A stretch of 18,649 nt of DNA from NCBI GenBank assembly GCA_020720185.1, contig DYPB01000035.1, positions 1 through 18,649 on the forward strand, read 5' to 3'. Position 1 is the first letter of the stretch. Each line of letters begins with the position of its first letter. A model generated the notes under the pieces. The model saw only the letters and a program-made list of their open reading frames with translations, was not told the DNA's origin and searched no databases. The translations under genes were made by a program, and so were the position numbers. The DNA is from Flavobacterium psychrophilum (GTDB lineage: Bacteria; Bacteroidota; Bacteroidia; Flavobacteriales; Flavobacteriaceae). Shown piece after piece: positions 1-7,119 of this stretch.

Positions 1-21
1 CTTAATTTTAAAATCATTTTT

Positions 22-951
22 ATGTTAGATATTGAAAGTTTAGAACAACAATTTAATGAAAGAATTGCTCGGGACGAAAAAATTGAGCCAAAAGACTGGA
101 TGCCAGAAAAATACAGGCAAACCCACATTAGGCAAATATCGCAACATGCTCATTCTGAAATTGTAGGAATGTTGCCCGAAGGAAATTGGATAACTCGTGC
201 ACCATCGTTGCGTAGGAAGGTTTCTTTACTGGCAAAGGTTCAGGACGAGGCTGGACATGGATTGTACTTGTATTCTGCTTGCGAAACTCTTGGAGTTTCA
301 AGAGATGAATTATATGACCAACTGCATTCAGGTAAGGCAAAATATAGCAGTATTTTTAATTATCCAACCCTAACTTGGGCAGATATGGGAGCTATCGGTT
401 GGCTGGTTGATGGAGCGGCAATTATCAATCAAGTACCTTTAACGGCAACTTCATTTGGACCGTATGCCCGAGCAATGGTGCGGGTTTGCAAGGAGGAAAG
501 TTTTCATCAACGGCAGGGTTTTGATATTATGATGACCTTGGCAAATGGTTCTGTAGAGCAAAAAGCGATGGCACAAGACGCATTAAATCGTTGGTGGTGG
601 CCGTCGTTAATGATGTTGGGTCCAACCGATGCCGAATCTGTCCACACCGAGCAATCGATGAAATGGAAATTGAAACGAAAAACAAATGATGAACTGCGTC
701 AACAATTTGTAGATCAAACAGTTCCACAGGCAGAAATGATTGGTTTAAGCATTCCTGACCCAAAATTAAAATGGAACTCGGCTGAAAAAAAATATGATTT
801 CGGCGAGATGGATTGGGATGAGTTTTGGCAGGTTGTAAAAGGTTTTGGCCCTTGCAATAAAATTAGAATAAATGCAAGAGTAAACGCTTGGAATAACGGA
901 AAATGGGTAAGAGATGGGGCAGTCGCTCATGCTGAAAAAAATAATAAATAG
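22..951 (+). CDS. paaA: 1,2-phenylacetyl-CoA epoxidase, catalytic subunit PaaA
   Basis: This is the di-iron oxygenase subunit that, with PaaC and PaaB, inserts an oxygen atom into the aromatic ring of phenylacetyl-CoA. At 309 residues it matches the usual PaaA length. The N-terminal stretch around residues 36-60 ([15 protein letters not shown], then LPEGNW) is typical of the family. Metal-ligand E-x2-H motifs are visible at E76/H79 (QDEAGHG) and E159/H162 ([11 protein letters not shown]). The ATG at 22 is the only start that preserves the conserved N-terminus, and no clear Shine-Dalgarno precedes it, as is common in Bacteroidota. It opens the visible paa operon, and paaB follows after 58 bases. 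Only 21 bases lie upstream, so the promoter and any preceding paa genes are outside the window. Confidence 0.96.
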   Translation: MLDIESLEQQFNERIARDEKIEPKDWMPEKYRQTHIRQISQHAHSEIVGMLPEGNWITRAPSLRRKVSLLAKVQDEAGHGLYLYSACETLGVSRDELYDQLHSGKAKYSSIFNYPTLTWADMGAIGWLVDGAAIINQVPLTATSFGPYARAMVRVCKEESFHQRQGFDIMMTLANGSVEQKAMAQDALNRWWWPSLMMLGPTDAESVHTEQSMKWKLKRKTNDELRQQFVDQTVPQAEMIGLSIPDPKLKWNSAEKKYDFGEMDWDEFWQVVKGFGPCNKIRINARVNAWNNGKWVRDGAVAHAEKNNK

Positions 952-1009
952 TGTAGGTTGATGGCTTATAGTTTTTAACCAACAATTGACAACCAACAAC
1001 TTTTAAAAT

Positions 1010-1291
1010 ATGAAAAACTGGACTTTATACGAAGTATTTATTAGATCAAAAAACGGATTAGAACACCGTCATTGCGGAAGCTTGCACGCTGCTGACGCTA
1101 CAATGGCGTTGGAAAACGCACGAGATGTTTATACCCGAAGAATGGAGGGTGTGAGTATTTGGGTAGTCCAGTCGGGTCATATTACCGCCTCGAATCCAGA
1201 GCATAATGCAGAAATGTTTGAACCTGCAAACGACAAAGTGTATCGGCATCCAACTTTTTATGAGTTGCCTGATGAGTTGAAGCACATGTAA
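1010..1291 (+). CDS. paaB: 1,2-phenylacetyl-CoA epoxidase, subunit PaaB
   Basis: PaaB is the small bridging subunit of the phenylacetyl-CoA epoxidase complex. It has no metal site and helps assemble the PaaAC oligomers. The 93-residue length fits the family. The start region (WTLYEVFIRSKNGLEHRHCGSLHA) and the ALENARDVYTRR segment are the characteristic PaaB stretches. The ATG at 1010 is well placed. Its first codons (AAAAACT at 1013-1019) are complementary to 7 bases at 970-976, a weak version of the structure seen before paaC. The gene lies between paaA and paaC in the standard epoxidase order. Confidence 0.95.
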   Translation: MKNWTLYEVFIRSKNGLEHRHCGSLHAADATMALENARDVYTRRMEGVSIWVVQSGHITASNPEHNAEMFEPANDKVYRHPTFYELPDELKHM

Positions 1292-1318
1292 CCATAGTTT
1301 TTAGTCGTTAGTTATTAA

Positions 1319-1391
1319 TTTTAGTCATAAGTTTTGACTGCTTTATAAAACTAACAACTAATAACTAATAACTAACAACTTATGACTAAAA
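1319..1391 (+). promoter_or_regulatory. Inverted repeat covering the paaC start codon
   Basis: TTTTAGTCATAAGTT (1319-1333) is the perfect complement of 1377-1391, which contains the paaC ATG at 1382. A competing structure pairs 1297-1306 with 1384-1393 and 1307-1317 with 1366-1376. In mRNA either would hide all or part of the start codon. No known riboswitch class is recognised. Confidence 0.5.
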
Positions 1392-2137
1392 ACATAATAC
1401 AATATATTTTAACAATTGCCGACAACACCTTAATTCTCGGGCAACGATTGGGCGAATTGTGTGGACACGGTCCAAGTTTGGAAACCGATATTGCCATGAC
1501 AAACATTGCACTCGATTTGTTGGGACAAACAAGGTCGTATTATCAATATGTCGCAGAATTATTTGATGATGAAACGATTACAGAAGATACAATTGCTTTT
1601 TTAAGAAACGAACGAGAATATCGAAATGTGCTTTTGGTAGAACAACCGAATACCGATTTTGCCTATTCGATAACTCGGCAATTTTTGTTTGATGTTTTTC
1701 ATCATTTATTATTGACAAATTTGCAAAATTCGGAAGACAAAACCCTGAAAGCCATTGCCAATAAAAGCATAAAAGAAGTAACTTATCATTTACGGTTTTC
1801 GACAGATTGGATGATTAGATTAGGAGATGGAACGACAGAAAGTAAACAAAAAATGCAAACCGCCATCAATGATTTATGGACTTTTACGGATGAATTATTT
1901 CACGAAACAGAAACTGACAAACAAATGATTGAGGCTAAAATTGGTGTAAATTTATCTCAATTAAAATTGATTTATTATAATAAAATAAACGAAATATTGG
2001 CTACTGCGACACTCCAAACTCCAGAAATGATTTATTTCCAAAAAGGTGGAAAAGATGGAGTTCATTCCGAACACATGGGCTATATTTTAGCAGATATGCA
2101 GTATATGCAAAGAAGTTTTCCTAATATGAATTGGTAG
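1382..2137 (+). CDS. paaC: 1,2-phenylacetyl-CoA epoxidase, structural subunit PaaC
   Basis: PaaC is the ferritin-fold partner of PaaA in the epoxidase. It is structural and scaffolds the catalytic subunit. At 251 residues it has normal length. Family-typical segments are LGQRLGELCGHGP near residues 19-31, DIAMTNIALDLLGQTR near 36-51, VTYHLRFSTDWMIRLGDGT near 132-150, and a C-terminal GGKDGVHSEHMGYILADMQ. The ATG at 1382 lies inside a 15-bp perfect inverted repeat with the paaB-paaC spacer, described separately, which may affect translation of this gene. paaD starts 16 bases after the stop. Confidence 0.95.
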   Translation: MTKNIIQYILTIADNTLILGQRLGELCGHGPSLETDIAMTNIALDLLGQTRSYYQYVAELFDDETITEDTIAFLRNEREYRNVLLVEQPNTDFAYSITRQFLFDVFHHLLLTNLQNSEDKTLKAIANKSIKEVTYHLRFSTDWMIRLGDGTTESKQKMQTAINDLWTFTDELFHETETDKQMIEAKIGVNLSQLKLIYYNKINEILATATLQTPEMIYFQKGGKDGVHSEHMGYILADMQYMQRSFPNMNW

Positions 2138-2153
2138 TTTTTTCCATTAAATA

Positions 2154-2636
2154 ATGATAACCCAAAAAATAAAGTTAATTCTTGCATCAGTTTCCGACCC
2201 CGAAATTCCAGTTTTGTCCATTATGGAAATGGGCGTGGTTCGTGGTTTTAAAATGATTGATAATGTAGTAGAAGTTACGATAACACCAACATATAGTGGC
2301 TGTCCTGCAATGGATGTTATTGGCGATGATATAAAAATTGCTTTGAAAAAAGAAGGTTTTGAATCAAAAATAAAATTAATTTTATCTCCTGCTTGGACAA
2401 CCGATTGGATTACCGAAAAAGGCAAATTTGAACTAGAAAAATACGGAATTGCTCCCCCATTATCAGAAACTGCCGATAAAGAAGTATTGTTGGGTAATAA
2501 AAAATTAGTCAAATGTCCACAATGCAAATCCTTGAATACCAAAATGGTAAGTCAATTTGGATCTACGGCTTGCAAAGCTTTTTTTCAATGTGAAGATTGC
2601 TTGGAGCCGTTTGATTATTTTAAATGTTTAAAATAG
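2154..2636 (+). CDS. paaD: Phenylacetate pathway Fe-S assembly-like protein PaaD (MIP18/DUF59 + zinc ribbon)
   Basis: PaaD is required for phenylacetyl-CoA epoxidase activity, probably by maturing the Fe-S reductase PaaE. The gene is also called paaJ in some annotations. Residues about 1-90 form the MIP18/DUF59 domain, with the SDPEIPVLSI signature at 14-23 and the TPTYSGCPAMD motif containing C50. The C-terminal zinc ribbon is visible as C121/C124 and C146/C149. The length of 160 residues matches family members. It sits in the usual place after paaC with a 16-base spacer. The presence of PaaD implies that paaE is nearby but outside the window. Confidence 0.93.
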   Translation: MITQKIKLILASVSDPEIPVLSIMEMGVVRGFKMIDNVVEVTITPTYSGCPAMDVIGDDIKIALKKEGFESKIKLILSPAWTTDWITEKGKFELEKYGIAPPLSETADKEVLLGNKKLVKCPQCKSLNTKMVSQFGSTACKAFFQCEDCLEPFDYFKCLK

Positions 2637-2669
2637 TCGAAAGTTAAAAAGTCAAAAAACATTTATAAA

Positions 2670-3449
2670 ATGAGTAGTATAGTCTTAAAAATAGAAAACC
2701 AAGTTGGGTTTATAACCCTAAACCGCCCCGATGTATTCAATAGTTTCAATCGTGAAATGGCTTTTTTGATGCAAGAAACACTAGATATTTGTGCTAATGA
2801 CAACAATGTTCGAGCTATTGTAATCACAGGAAAAGGCAAAGCATTTTGTGCTGGACAAGACATTGGTGAGATTACAAATCCTGAATTAAATCCAGGTTTC
2901 AGAAAAATTTTGGACGATCATTATAACCCAATTATAATGAAAATCCGAACGATAGAAAAACCGATAATTGGTGCAATAAATGGCGTTGCTGCTGGGGCTG
3001 GAGCTAATATTGCATTAGCTTGTGATATTGTTATAGCATCAGAAAATGGGAGTTTTATTCAAGCTTTTTCAAAAATCGGATTGATACCAGACAGTGCTGG
3101 AACATTCTTTTTACCACGATTAATTGGTTTGCAAAAGGCGACAGCATTAATGATGTTGGGCGAGAAAGTTTCGGCAACTGATGCTGAAAAAATGGGAATG
3201 ATTTTCAAGGTTTTTTCAGCAGAATCTTTTGAAGATGAGGTAAACAAAATGGCAATAACATTAGCAAATTTACCTACAAAAGCATTGGGTTTAACAAAAA
3301 AATTACTGAACCAATCGATGATAAATAATTTAGAACAGCAACTACAATTAGAATCCGATTTGCAGATAGAATCTTCAGAATCAAACGATTATCGTGAAGG
3401 AGTTGCGGCATTTGTCGAAAAAAGAAAGCCAATTTTTACAGGAAATTAA
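2670..3449 (+). CDS. paaG: 2-(1,2-epoxy-1,2-dihydrophenyl)acetyl-CoA isomerase PaaG (crotonase family)
   Basis: PaaG converts the ring-1,2-epoxide made by PaaABC into an oxepin-CoA, and also acts as an enoyl-CoA isomerase later in the pathway. This 259-residue crotonase has the oxyanion-hole segments AFCAGQD (58-64) and GAINGVAAGAGANIAL (101-116). It carries the PaaG-type acid residue in GLIPDSAGT (D141), where a hydratase would have a glutamate pair. The C-terminus (SNDYREGVAAFVEKRKPIFTG) is also PaaG-like. The assignment over PaaF therefore rests on D141 and overall resemblance. The stop codon overlaps the stop of the convergent HD gene at 3446-3449. Confidence 0.9.
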   Translation: MSSIVLKIENQVGFITLNRPDVFNSFNREMAFLMQETLDICANDNNVRAIVITGKGKAFCAGQDIGEITNPELNPGFRKILDDHYNPIIMKIRTIEKPIIGAINGVAAGAGANIALACDIVIASENGSFIQAFSKIGLIPDSAGTFFLPRLIGLQKATALMMLGEKVSATDAEKMGMIFKVFSAESFEDEVNKMAITLANLPTKALGLTKKLLNQSMINNLEQQLQLESDLQIESSESNDYREGVAAFVEKRKPIFTGN

Positions 3450-4090
3450 ATTTTTCCCTCCCATTCATTATAAAATTGATTTAAAAACAATTCCATAAAA
3501 TCATGACGGTTTTGTGCTATTTTTTTGCCTGTTTGGGTGTTCATTTTATCTTTTAGTAACAATAATTTTTCATAAAAATGATTAATTGTTGGTGCCGATG
3601 ATTTTTTATATTCCTCTTTACTCATCGATAGGTTTGGAGCAATATTTGGATCATAAATTTGTCTGTTTTTAAAGCCTCCATAATTAAAAGTTCGTGCAAT
3701 ACCAACAGCTCCGATAGCATCCAATCGGTCGGCATCCTGAACAATTTGCAACTCTATTGAATTAAATTTTTGTTCAAAATTACCGCCTTTGAACGATATG
3801 TTTTCAATTATTTTCACAATATGATTGATAGTTTCTTCTTCTACTTTTTCATTTTCAAGAAAATTTCGAGCTGTTTTTGGACCAATAGTTTCATCGCCAT
3901 TATTAAACTTACTATCGGCAATATCGTGCAATAATGCTGCCAGTTTTACTACTTTTTTATCACAAATTTCGTTTTCAGCAATTAAAATTGTGTTGTTATA
4001 AACTCGTTCGATATGAAACCAATCGTGACCAGATTCTATATTTTGGAGTTTTTCTTTTACAAATTTTTTTGTTTTTTCGAAGATATTCAT
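3446..4090 (-). CDS. HD-domain phosphohydrolase (YedJ/YpgQ-like), intact copy
   Basis: This 214-residue HD-superfamily metal-dependent phosphohydrolase probably acts on nucleotides or another small phosphoester; the substrate is unknown. Metal ligands are visible as H26 (GHDWFHIERV), H55-D56 (ALLHDIAD) and a distal Asp in VQDADRLDAIGA. The first 58 codons are duplicated exactly 3,518 bases upstream on the same strand, at the head of the chimeric ORF. This copy keeps the whole downstream part and is presumably the functional one. Its start now lies 5 bases after the stop of the adenine methyltransferase gene, so it is probably co-transcribed with the R-M cassette. The alternative copy starts MSIF instead of MNIF, so the original first codons are uncertain. 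Confidence 0.9.
   Translation of the reverse strand: MNIFEKTKKFVKEKLQNIESGHDWFHIERVYNNTILIAENEICDKKVVKLAALLHDIADSKFNNGDETIGPKTARNFLENEKVEEETINHIVKIIENISFKGGNFEQKFNSIELQIVQDADRLDAIGAVGIARTFNYGGFKNRQIYDPNIAPNLSMSKEEYKKSSAPTINHFYEKLLLLKDKMNTQTGKKIAQNRHDFMELFLNQFYNEWEGKI
3917..4085. repeat. 169-bp direct repeat, left copy (HD gene 5' region)
   Basis: This is identical, base by base on reading, to 7435-7603 at an offset of 3,518. It codes for roughly residues 2-58 of the HD protein on the - strand. Identity stops at 3916 (c against t at 7434) and at 4086 (t against g at 7604). Two mismatches then separate it from the aligned start codons. Confidence 0.97.
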
Positions 4091-4095
4091 ATTTA

Positions 4096-5091
4096 TTACT
4101 TCTCTAAAATATGTAAATATTCTGTCGTACTACTTGCAATATGATTTCTATTTTCTGTTTTGTCAGCTTTAAATCTTTGATAATCAGTTGTTGCTAAATC
4201 ATACTTACCATATTTACTCATTATGATTTTTATTTCCTCTGCGGTCATCAAGCCTTCATTATTATAACTTAAAAAAGTGTATTGAAAATTGGCATTTTTT
4301 ATTAAATCTTCAAACGATTTTTTGACTGTGGTTTTACTGCAATAATTAGATTTATTATATTCTGGCAAACCTGTTTTTCCTTTTGGTGTAAATGTATTAT
4401 ATCGTGCTATAGTATTCAATAAGTGATAGTTAGATCCATATTGCCTAGCATTATAAGGCGGGTCTAAATACAAAATGTCACCTTGTATTTTTTTTATTAA
4501 AATGTTGCTATCCTCATTATAAACCTCGTGTTCGTTATCATTTAATTGAAAAAGTGCAGGTTCTAAAATAAGGTTTTTCTGTGCCGATTTTTTAATATGT
4601 TTTAAATATGCACCATAAACAGATGCTGTATTTGCCACCTTATCAGCACTTTCTAATAAAGATGCTAACAAAAAGTAATAAATTTTATCATTTATTTTAT
4701 TTTCGTTTTTCCAAACTTCGATTTTTTGTCTAATGGCATCTATTTTTTTTCCATTATTTTCTGAAAAATATTGTCTTTGTTTTGCACCATTTTCGCAATA
4801 TTCATTAAACACAAATCCTTCAACTCCATCTAATAAATTTAACTCTTCAATAAATGAATAATAATCAAGCGGTTCGTGATTTTCTATATAATTTTTGTTT
4901 AAAACAAAACTATAATACTCTAAATCATTGCTAATTACTTTTTTCACATTTTTTTTAAAAGTTCGACCGACAATTCCTGTTCCTGCAAAAATATCACAGA
5001 ACGATTTTTGTGTCAAATCATCTCCAACTACTGTATTAACAGCAGTTGTGATAAATGATGATAGTTTTTGTTTTGAGCCTATGTAGTTCAT
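4096..5091 (-). CDS. D12-class (Dam-like) adenine-N6 DNA methyltransferase
   Basis: This 331-residue methyltransferase of the alpha (D12) class methylates adenine N6 in DNA and would protect host sites from the cassette's nuclease. Motif X is the N-terminal MNYIGSKQKL (1-10), motif I is FCDIFAGTG (31-39), and catalytic motif IV is LYLDPPYNARQYG (DPPYN at 210-214). The order X, I, variable region, IV fits the alpha class. The variable region between about 65 and 200 would hold the target-recognition domain. The start lies 3 bases after the stop of the 90-residue ORF and the stop lies 5 bases before the HD gene, indicating a tight operon. The recognition sequence cannot be read from the sequence. 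Confidence 0.92.
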   Translation of the reverse strand: MNYIGSKQKLSSFITTAVNTVVGDDLTQKSFCDIFAGTGIVGRTFKKNVKKVISNDLEYYSFVLNKNYIENHEPLDYYSFIEELNLLDGVEGFVFNEYCENGAKQRQYFSENNGKKIDAIRQKIEVWKNENKINDKIYYFLLASLLESADKVANTASVYGAYLKHIKKSAQKNLILEPALFQLNDNEHEVYNEDSNILIKKIQGDILYLDPPYNARQYGSNYHLLNTIARYNTFTPKGKTGLPEYNKSNYCSKTTVKKSFEDLIKNANFQYTFLSYNNEGLMTAEEIKIIMSKYGKYDLATTDYQRFKADKTENRNHIASSTTEYLHILEK

Positions 5092-5094
5092 AAT

Positions 5095-5367
5095 TTAAAA
5101 GCCGTAGATTAATTTAAAATCCTCTGCGGTTATTTCTCTAATATTGTATTGTTTGTAGAATTTTTTGTGTGAATATGCTTTCTTAAATTTTGTGTCAAAA
5201 AAAGTATCATCATCAAAGTTTTTTATAATTTTTAGTGTTTCGTTGTCATATTTTTTATTCCCATCTTCCCTAACTAATGCGACGGTTGTAATACTATTGT
5301 TAGGAAATTTTGTGTCTAATAATTTAAAAATATTACAAAAAAGTTCGTTTCCATAAATGTAACTCAT
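5095..5367 (-). CDS. Uncharacterised 90-residue protein of the R-M cassette
   Basis: I do not recognise a family. The 90-residue product is lysine- and aromatic-rich, with short runs such as FFDTKFKKAYSHKKFYKQYN near residues 56-75. It has no signal peptide, membrane segment or cysteine pair. The start overlaps the stop of the Xre gene by the ATGA arrangement at 5364-5367, so translation is probably coupled. The methyltransferase follows 3 bases later. Being locked between regulator and methylase suggests a role in the R-M system, such as an accessory or regulatory subunit, but this is inference from position only. Confidence 0.75.
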   Translation of the reverse strand: MSYIYGNELFCNIFKLLDTKFPNNSITTVALVREDGNKKYDNETLKIIKNFDDDTFFDTKFKKAYSHKKFYKQYNIREITAEDFKLIYGF

Positions 5368-5582
5368 AATTTATTTGTTTTAGATTTTTCTATTATTTCT
5401 AATGGGCTAACACCCAAAAAATCTGCCAATTCATTAATATTACTTTTTATGGGATCAAATTTATCAGAAAGAATATTTGATAATTGATTTTTTGAAATGC
5501 CAAGTAAAGTTGCTAATTCGCTTTGCGATTTTATTTTTTTCTTTGCCATTAGCTCCAAAATTTTAAACTTGTTTATTTTCAT
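5364..5582 (-). CDS. Xre-family helix-turn-helix regulator, possible R-M controller protein
   Basis: A 72-residue protein consisting almost only of a Cro/C1-type helix-turn-helix: SQSELATLLGISKNQLSNILSDKF spans about residues 19-42, followed by the helix INELADFLGVSPLEIIEK. Size and position between nuclease and methylase genes match controller (C) proteins of type II R-M systems, which time nuclease against methylase expression. A near-consensus Bacteroidota promoter ends 2 bases before the ATG, so the transcript may be leaderless, as reported for several C genes. It is translationally coupled to the next ORF (ATGA). The controller role is inferred; the fold is clear. Confidence 0.85.
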   Translation of the reverse strand: MKINKFKILELMAKKKIKSQSELATLLGISKNQLSNILSDKFDPIKSNINELADFLGVSPLEIIEKSKTNKL

Positions 5583-5584
5583 AG

Positions 5585-5616
5585 CAAAACTAAATCAATT
5601 ATTTTTAATATACAAA
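5585..5616 (-). promoter_or_regulatory. Promoter for the Xre regulator operon (TTTG-N20-TAGTTTTG)
   Basis: On the - strand TTTG (5616-5613) is followed after 20 bases by TAGTTTTG (5592-5585). This matches the Bacteroidota primary sigma consensus, a -33 TTTG and a -7 TAnnTTTG. The expected start of transcription falls at about 5581, on or next to the ATG at 5582, giving a leaderless mRNA. Confidence 0.65.
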
Positions 5617-5617
5617 T

Positions 5618-5650
5618 ATTTTATTAACTTTATTAAATTATTTTATTAAC
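5618..5650. repeat. Two 11-bp direct repeats (ATTTTATTAAC) spaced 22 bp
   Basis: ATTTTATTAAC occurs at 5618-5628 and 5640-5650, that is, two helical turns apart. The pair sits just upstream of the regulator promoter and overlaps the 3' end of the HNH gene. It could be an operator for the Xre protein, but the region is very AT-rich and chance repeats are likely. Confidence 0.3.
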
Positions 5651-6298
5651 AATTTTATTTAAATCTTCTCTCCATTTATACGGGTCGTACCAAAAACAAC
5701 CTTTGCAGCCGTTTTCATCAAATTCATCTTCTCCATTCCAATTTTCATCTCCTTCACTCCAATAATATATTCCTGGAAAATTTCCTCGTTTGTTTGTTTT
5801 TACACATCTTTCACAATTTCTTGATTTTAAAAGATTATTTGAACGAGTTAATAAAATGAATTTCTCTTTTATTTCATTTTCTGAAATAGTTTCACTGTAT
5901 TTTTCTTCATTTTTATTCCATCTTATTTGAGGAAATTTATGGTCAATTTCTAATTCTTTTGATGGCATTTCTCTAATAAATAAAGCCTCTTCGCATTTAT
6001 AAACTCCTTTTACTTTTAAAGCTAATTTTTGAGAAATTCCCGAACGAGATTTTGTTTCTTTAAGAATTGTCAATGATTTTAATTTTCTATGAACTGTTTT
6101 ATTGTTACAAATACTACAAACTATATTTTTATAAAAATTATCGTTTTCATCGGTATCAATTTGAATACCATTTTGTCGCCAAACTTGCCAAGTTTTTGCT
6201 TGTCCAGATTTCAATTCGCATTTTGTACAATGCCATTGCAAATCTTTTAAAATTTCCCAGTCGTGAAATGATGTTGTTTTTGGGTTAAATGGATTCAT
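5633..6298 (-). CDS. HNH-type restriction endonuclease with four CxxC pairs (probable)
   Basis: A 221-residue protein with an HNH-like core: KELEIDHKFPQIRW (D119-H120) as the first part and ILLTRSNNLLKSRNCERC (N154/N155) as the second. It has four cysteine pairs: C24/C27, C61/C64, C162/C165 and C198/C201. These probably form two structural zinc sites, the first in an N-terminal zinc-finger region that may contact DNA. Its place next to two DNA methyltransferases, with a 21-base gap to the upstream one, makes a type II restriction enzyme the best reading. Two separate methylases would fit an asymmetric target. A nicking or homing enzyme is less likely. The target sequence is unknown. Confidence 0.8.
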   Translation of the reverse strand: MNPFNPKTTSFHDWEILKDLQWHCTKCELKSGQAKTWQVWRQNGIQIDTDENDNFYKNIVCSICNNKTVHRKLKSLTILKETKSRSGISQKLALKVKGVYKCEEALFIREMPSKELEIDHKFPQIRWNKNEEKYSETISENEIKEKFILLTRSNNLLKSRNCERCVKTNKRGNFPGIYYWSEGDENWNGEDEFDENGCKGCFWYDPYKWREDLNKIVNKII

Positions 6299-6319
6299 AA
6301 ATTATTGATAATTAATATT

Positions 6320-7117
6320 TTAATACTCTTTTTTAAATACAAATATATACTCGTGCTTGAAAATAAAATAATCACTATTCAAAGCCCGATAAGTCCATAT
6401 TCCGTTCATTCCTAATTTTCCTTTGTTGCCTTCAATGTTTTTTACTACAACGCCTTTTAGTTTAGTTCTAAAATTTCGTTTCACAGCATCCATTAAATAA
6501 AATGAAAGTGGAATTACTTCACCATTTTTATAAACATCGCCAATAACTATGGTAAAGTAACGGTCTTTTGATAAATATTTTATAGTATTGTTGCAAACTT
6601 TTATAAATTGTTTTACAAATGTATTCAAATCACCAATTTTTGACAAATCATTTTCATTATCCGTAAATTTCACAATGTCTAAATAAGGCGGGTGCATAAT
6701 TATAAAATCAACTTTACTTTTGTTTATTTTTTCAAAACTTTTTCTAATTGAATTTTCCACTTCGGTTTCGTTGGTAACATCACATAGTTCGATATTAAAA
6801 TTGTTTAAAAATTGATTATCTGCCATTTGATTGTTTACATATTCTATCATTTTAAGATTTATGTCCAGTCCTATAAAATTTCGTTTTAGTGTTTCGCATT
6901 CGTATAAAGTTGTTCCACTACCCAAAAAAACATCTAAAACAGTGTCATTTTCATTAGTAAATCGTTGTATTAATTGTCTTGGAATTTGTGGTATAAAATT
7001 TCCGTGATACACATTTTTGTGCTTACCAGATTTATCCCGTTCATTGATAATCCATAACGAATTGACATCAATTTCAAGATTTTTCCAGTCTGCAATGTTT
7101 AAATCATTGAATTTCAT
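6320..7117 (-). CDS. DNA methyltransferase (N4-cytosine/N6-adenine type) with HPPY motif
   Basis: A 265-residue SAM-dependent amino-methyltransferase. Motif X is in YHGNFIPQIPRQLIQRF (37-53), motif I is DVFLGSGTT (62-70), and the acidic residue of motif II is in FIGLDIN (81-87). Motif IV is IIMHPPYLDIVKF (HPPY at 142-145), where most relatives have D, N or S before PPY. The order X, I, IV is gamma-like rather than beta. The start lies 2 bases beyond the stop of the chimeric HD/ScoB ORF, so translation may be coupled to it. It probably modifies the second strand of the target whose first strand is handled by the D12 enzyme; this pairing is inferred from context. Confidence 0.88.
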   Translation of the reverse strand: MKFNDLNIADWKNLEIDVNSLWIINERDKSGKHKNVYHGNFIPQIPRQLIQRFTNENDTVLDVFLGSGTTLYECETLKRNFIGLDINLKMIEYVNNQMADNQFLNNFNIELCDVTNETEVENSIRKSFEKINKSKVDFIIMHPPYLDIVKFTDNENDLSKIGDLNTFVKQFIKVCNNTIKYLSKDRYFTIVIGDVYKNGEVIPLSFYLMDAVKRNFRTKLKGVVVKNIEGNKGKLGMNGIWTYRALNSDYFIFKHEYIFVFKKEY

Positions 7118-7119
7118 AA

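Noticed and set aside
1351..1380. Short CTAACAACTAATAACTAA-like direct repeats as a CRISPR or microsatellite
   Set aside because: Units are 5-7 bases with no spacers; better seen as low-complexity spacer sequence forming the paaC inverted repeat.
2147..2542. 131-codon frame on the - strand over paaD
   Set aside because: paaD on the + strand has clear motifs and operon context; the reverse frame is a shadow.
6067..6288. 73-codon frame on the + strand inside the HNH gene
   Set aside because: Tyr/Phe-rich composition typical of reading AT-rich coding DNA backwards; the HNH frame has paired cysteines and motifs.
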